A stretch of 64,000 nt of DNA from Microbacterium azadirachtae (GTDB lineage: Bacteria > Actinomycetota > Actinomycetes > Actinomycetales > Microbacteriaceae), in NCBI RefSeq assembly GCF_000956545.1, contig NZ_JYIT01000081.1, forward strand, positions 118,642-182,641, in the 5' to 3' direction. How positions within the stretch are numbered: position 1 is the first letter of the stretch; each line of letters opens with the position of its first letter. The notes under the pieces were generated by a model. That model saw nothing but the letters and a program-made list of their open reading frames with translations, had not been told where the DNA came from and did no database searches. A program made the position numbers and the translations under genes. Shown here piece after piece: positions 62,396 to 64,000 of this stretch.

Positions 62396-63267
62396 GCGCC
62401 GCGACCGCCCTCGTCCCCCGCCGCCGCCGGCGGTGGGGCACTGCACGGATCGCCTCGACCTCGGTGCTGTACGCGCTGCTGATCGCCCTCGCGCTCGTGT
62501 ACATCTACCCGTTCCTGATCCAGGTGGCCACGAGCTTCAAGACGGATCCCGACGCGGCGTCGAACCCGCTCGGCCTGGTGCCGCAGACCTTCACGACCGA
62601 GGCCTACACCCAGCTGTTCCTGCGCAGCGACTTCCCCACCTGGTTCACGAACTCGGTGATCGTGACGATCGTCGTGACCGCGGGCCGCGTGTTCTTCAAC
62701 TCGCTCGCCGGCTACGCGCTCGCACGCCTGCGCTTCCGCGGCCGGAACCTGGTGTTCGCCGGGCTCGTCGCCGTCATGAGCGTGCCGACGGTCGTGCTGC
62801 TGATCCCGAAGTTCCTGGTGATCAACACCCTGGGCATGTACGACTCCTACGCGGGCATGATCCTGCCGCTGCTCGTGGACGCCGCAGGCGTGTTCATCAT
62901 GAAGAACTTCTTCGAGTCGATCCCGGTGTCGGTCGAGGAGCAGGCGCGGATCGACGGCGCCGGCACGTTCCGCGTGTTCTGGTCGGTGGTGCTGCCCATG
63001 GCCCGGCCCGCGCTGATCACGATCGTGATCCTCTCGTTCCAGGGCTCGTGGAACGAGCTGGCCCACTTCATCGTGTCGACGCAGTCCCCCGAGCTCACGA
63101 CCCTCACCAAGGGCGTCGCGCAGCTCGCCAACGGACAGCTCAGCCAGGGCCGGCAGTATCCGCTCAAGCTCGCGGCCGCCATCATCATGACGATCCCGGT
63201 GGCGGTGATGTTCTTCGTGTTCCAGAAGCGCATCATGAACTCCAGCGACGGGGCGGTGAAGGAATGA
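62392..63267 (+). CDS. Sugar ABC transporter permease (MalG-type)
   Basis: A 291-residue permease. The EAA loop is EEQARIDGAGTFRVFWSVVLPMARPA. The N-terminal helix LYALLIALALVYIYPFLIQVATSFK is typical of MalG-type partners. Start and stop overlap both neighbours by 4 nt. No ATPase gene is present, so a shared MsiK-type ATPase elsewhere is likely. Confidence 0.9.
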   Translation: MSAATALVPRRRRRWGTARIASTSVLYALLIALALVYIYPFLIQVATSFKTDPDAASNPLGLVPQTFTTEAYTQLFLRSDFPTWFTNSVIVTIVVTAGRVFFNSLAGYALARLRFRGRNLVFAGLVAVMSVPTVVLLIPKFLVINTLGMYDSYAGMILPLLVDAAGVFIMKNFFESIPVSVEEQARIDGAGTFRVFWSVVLPMARPALITIVILSFQGSWNELAHFIVSTQSPELTTLTKGVAQLANGQLSQGRQYPLKLAAAIIMTIPVAVMFFVFQKRIMNSSDGAVKE

Positions 63268-63998
63268 CCGCCGACTCCCCCACGATCCTCGCCACCTGCG
63301 GAGGAATGGTGGACGGAGGCTGGCGCGACGCCGCGTACGGCCCGCTCCTGCACCTCGCGATCGAGCTCGCCGGAGTGGCCGGCCGGGCGCCGCGGGTCGC
63401 GCACGTGAACACCGCGGGCGGCGATCCCCGCGTCGTCGAGGGCGCCGAGCTCGAGGCGGCCCGCGCCGCCGGAGCCGAGGGGAGCCACATCCGCCTCTTC
63501 CCCCACCCGAATCACGAGCGCCTCGCCGAGCACGTGCTCAGCCGCGACGTGATCTGGGTGAGCGGCGGCAGCGTCGTGAACCTGCTCGCCCTGTGGCGCG
63601 CCCACGGCCTCGACACGCTCCTGCGGCAGGCCTGGGAGGCGGGCGTCGTGCTCGCCGGAGGATCCGCCGGAGGGCTGTGCTGGCACAGCGGCGGCACGAC
63701 GACGTCGTTCGGGCCGGAGGCGCAGGTCGTCGCCGACGGCCTGGGCCTGCTCCCCGGATCCTTCAGCCCGCACCACGACTCCCAGCCGGCTCGCGCTCCG
63801 GCGTTCCGGGAGGCGATCAGGTCGGGCCGGATCCCGCCTGGACACGGCGTCGAGGAGGGCGTGGGACTGCTGTACCGCGGCGACCGTCTCGTCGAGGTCG
63901 TCGCCGAGCGCGCCGGCGCGTCCGCGTGGGCCGTGTCCGCCGACGGTTCGGAGGAGCGCCTGCCGGCCCGCGACCTGACCGCCTCCGCCCACCCCTGA
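63264..63998 (+). CDS. Peptidase S51 (cyanophycinase/dipeptidase E-like)
   Basis: A 244-residue cytosolic serine peptidase. LAGGSAGGLCW holds the nucleophile (GxSxG), and DVIWVSGGSVVNLLALWRAHGLD and GSFSPHHDSQP follow. It starts with a 4-nt overlap with the sugar permease and runs to 63998, so it belongs to that operon. Aspartyl-dipeptide or cyanophycin-like substrates are known for the family; here the substrate is unclear. Confidence 0.87.
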   Translation: MTADSPTILATCGGMVDGGWRDAAYGPLLHLAIELAGVAGRAPRVAHVNTAGGDPRVVEGAELEAARAAGAEGSHIRLFPHPNHERLAEHVLSRDVIWVSGGSVVNLLALWRAHGLDTLLRQAWEAGVVLAGGSAGGLCWHSGGTTTSFGPEAQVVADGLGLLPGSFSPHHDSQPARAPAFREAIRSGRIPPGHGVEEGVGLLYRGDRLVEVVAERAGASAWAVSADGSEERLPARDLTASAHP

Positions 63999-64000
63999 CC

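Overview
The window is a very GC-rich, gene-dense chromosomal segment from an actinobacterium, most likely Microbacteriaceae (Microbacterium-like). This placement is inferred from gene content (an actinobacterial protein O-mannosyltransferase beside rsmI, a class Ib nrdHIEF operon, a DUF6458 protein, a single-gene MurE without the diaminopimelate motif), from frequent GTG starts, and from many genes whose start codon lies 6-7 nt behind a TANNNT hexamer, the pattern of leaderless transcripts. I see no rRNA, tRNA, CRISPR, phage integrase or transposase.

Layout. 0-4.5 kb: metG 5' end, a methyltransferase, rsmI, and a divergent pmt-corA-small protein unit. 4.5-7.8 kb: aminotransferase-permease-Lrp operon. 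7.8-12.1 kb: DUF255 thioredoxin-fold protein, aldo/keto reductase, and a TetR/SDR divergent pair with operator palindromes. 12.2-21.2 kb: hrpA, quinone oxidoreductase, metY, an AroE-like dehydrogenase and murE. 21.3-26.7 kb: a four-gene ECF sigma / small protein / cytosolic subtilase with seven FTGNP repeats / TPR-CHAT protease cluster, the best candidate for a poorly described proteolytic or conflict system. 26.9-41.2 kb: metabolic and housekeeping genes (rhodanese, Gfo/Idh, NYN-LOTUS, two tail-to-tail TIGR01777 epimerase paralogues, DUF2252, amino-acid permease, pgi, serine hydrolase, patatin). 41.3-45.2 kb: nrdHIEF under a probable NrdR-controlled promoter. 45.6-54.3 kb: MFS exporter, class III aminotransferase, a RibD/DHFR-like protein, a SnoaL-tailed ECF sigma factor and a potABCD-type polyamine importer. 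54.3-58.1 kb: a CsoR/RcnR-type regulator, DUF445, then an AbiEi-like/DUF559 nuclease gene bracketed by two perfect 97-bp direct repeats, and an arginase-fold gene. 58.1-64 kb: SDR, LacI repressor, and a sugar ABC importer (binding protein plus two permeases) ending in an S51 peptidase.

Most notable. (i) The 97-bp repeats around the nuclease gene each contain that gene's last codons and a 17-bp inverted repeat, and each could serve as promoter for the gene that follows. (ii) The sigma-subtilase-CHAT cluster. (iii) A REP-like palindromic element of about 75 bp is present twice, once intergenic and once in frame inside hrpA. (iv) Leaderless -10 boxes are widespread, including a divergent rsmI/pmt pair that shares two bases.

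Regulation. Several local regulators have plausible operators beside them: TetR (11.26 kb), LacI (59.9 kb), NrdR boxes (45.25 kb), and inverted repeats that span the -35 and -10 of the potA and class III aminotransferase promoters. Database searches could not be run, so family names rest on recognised motifs and full-length architecture.
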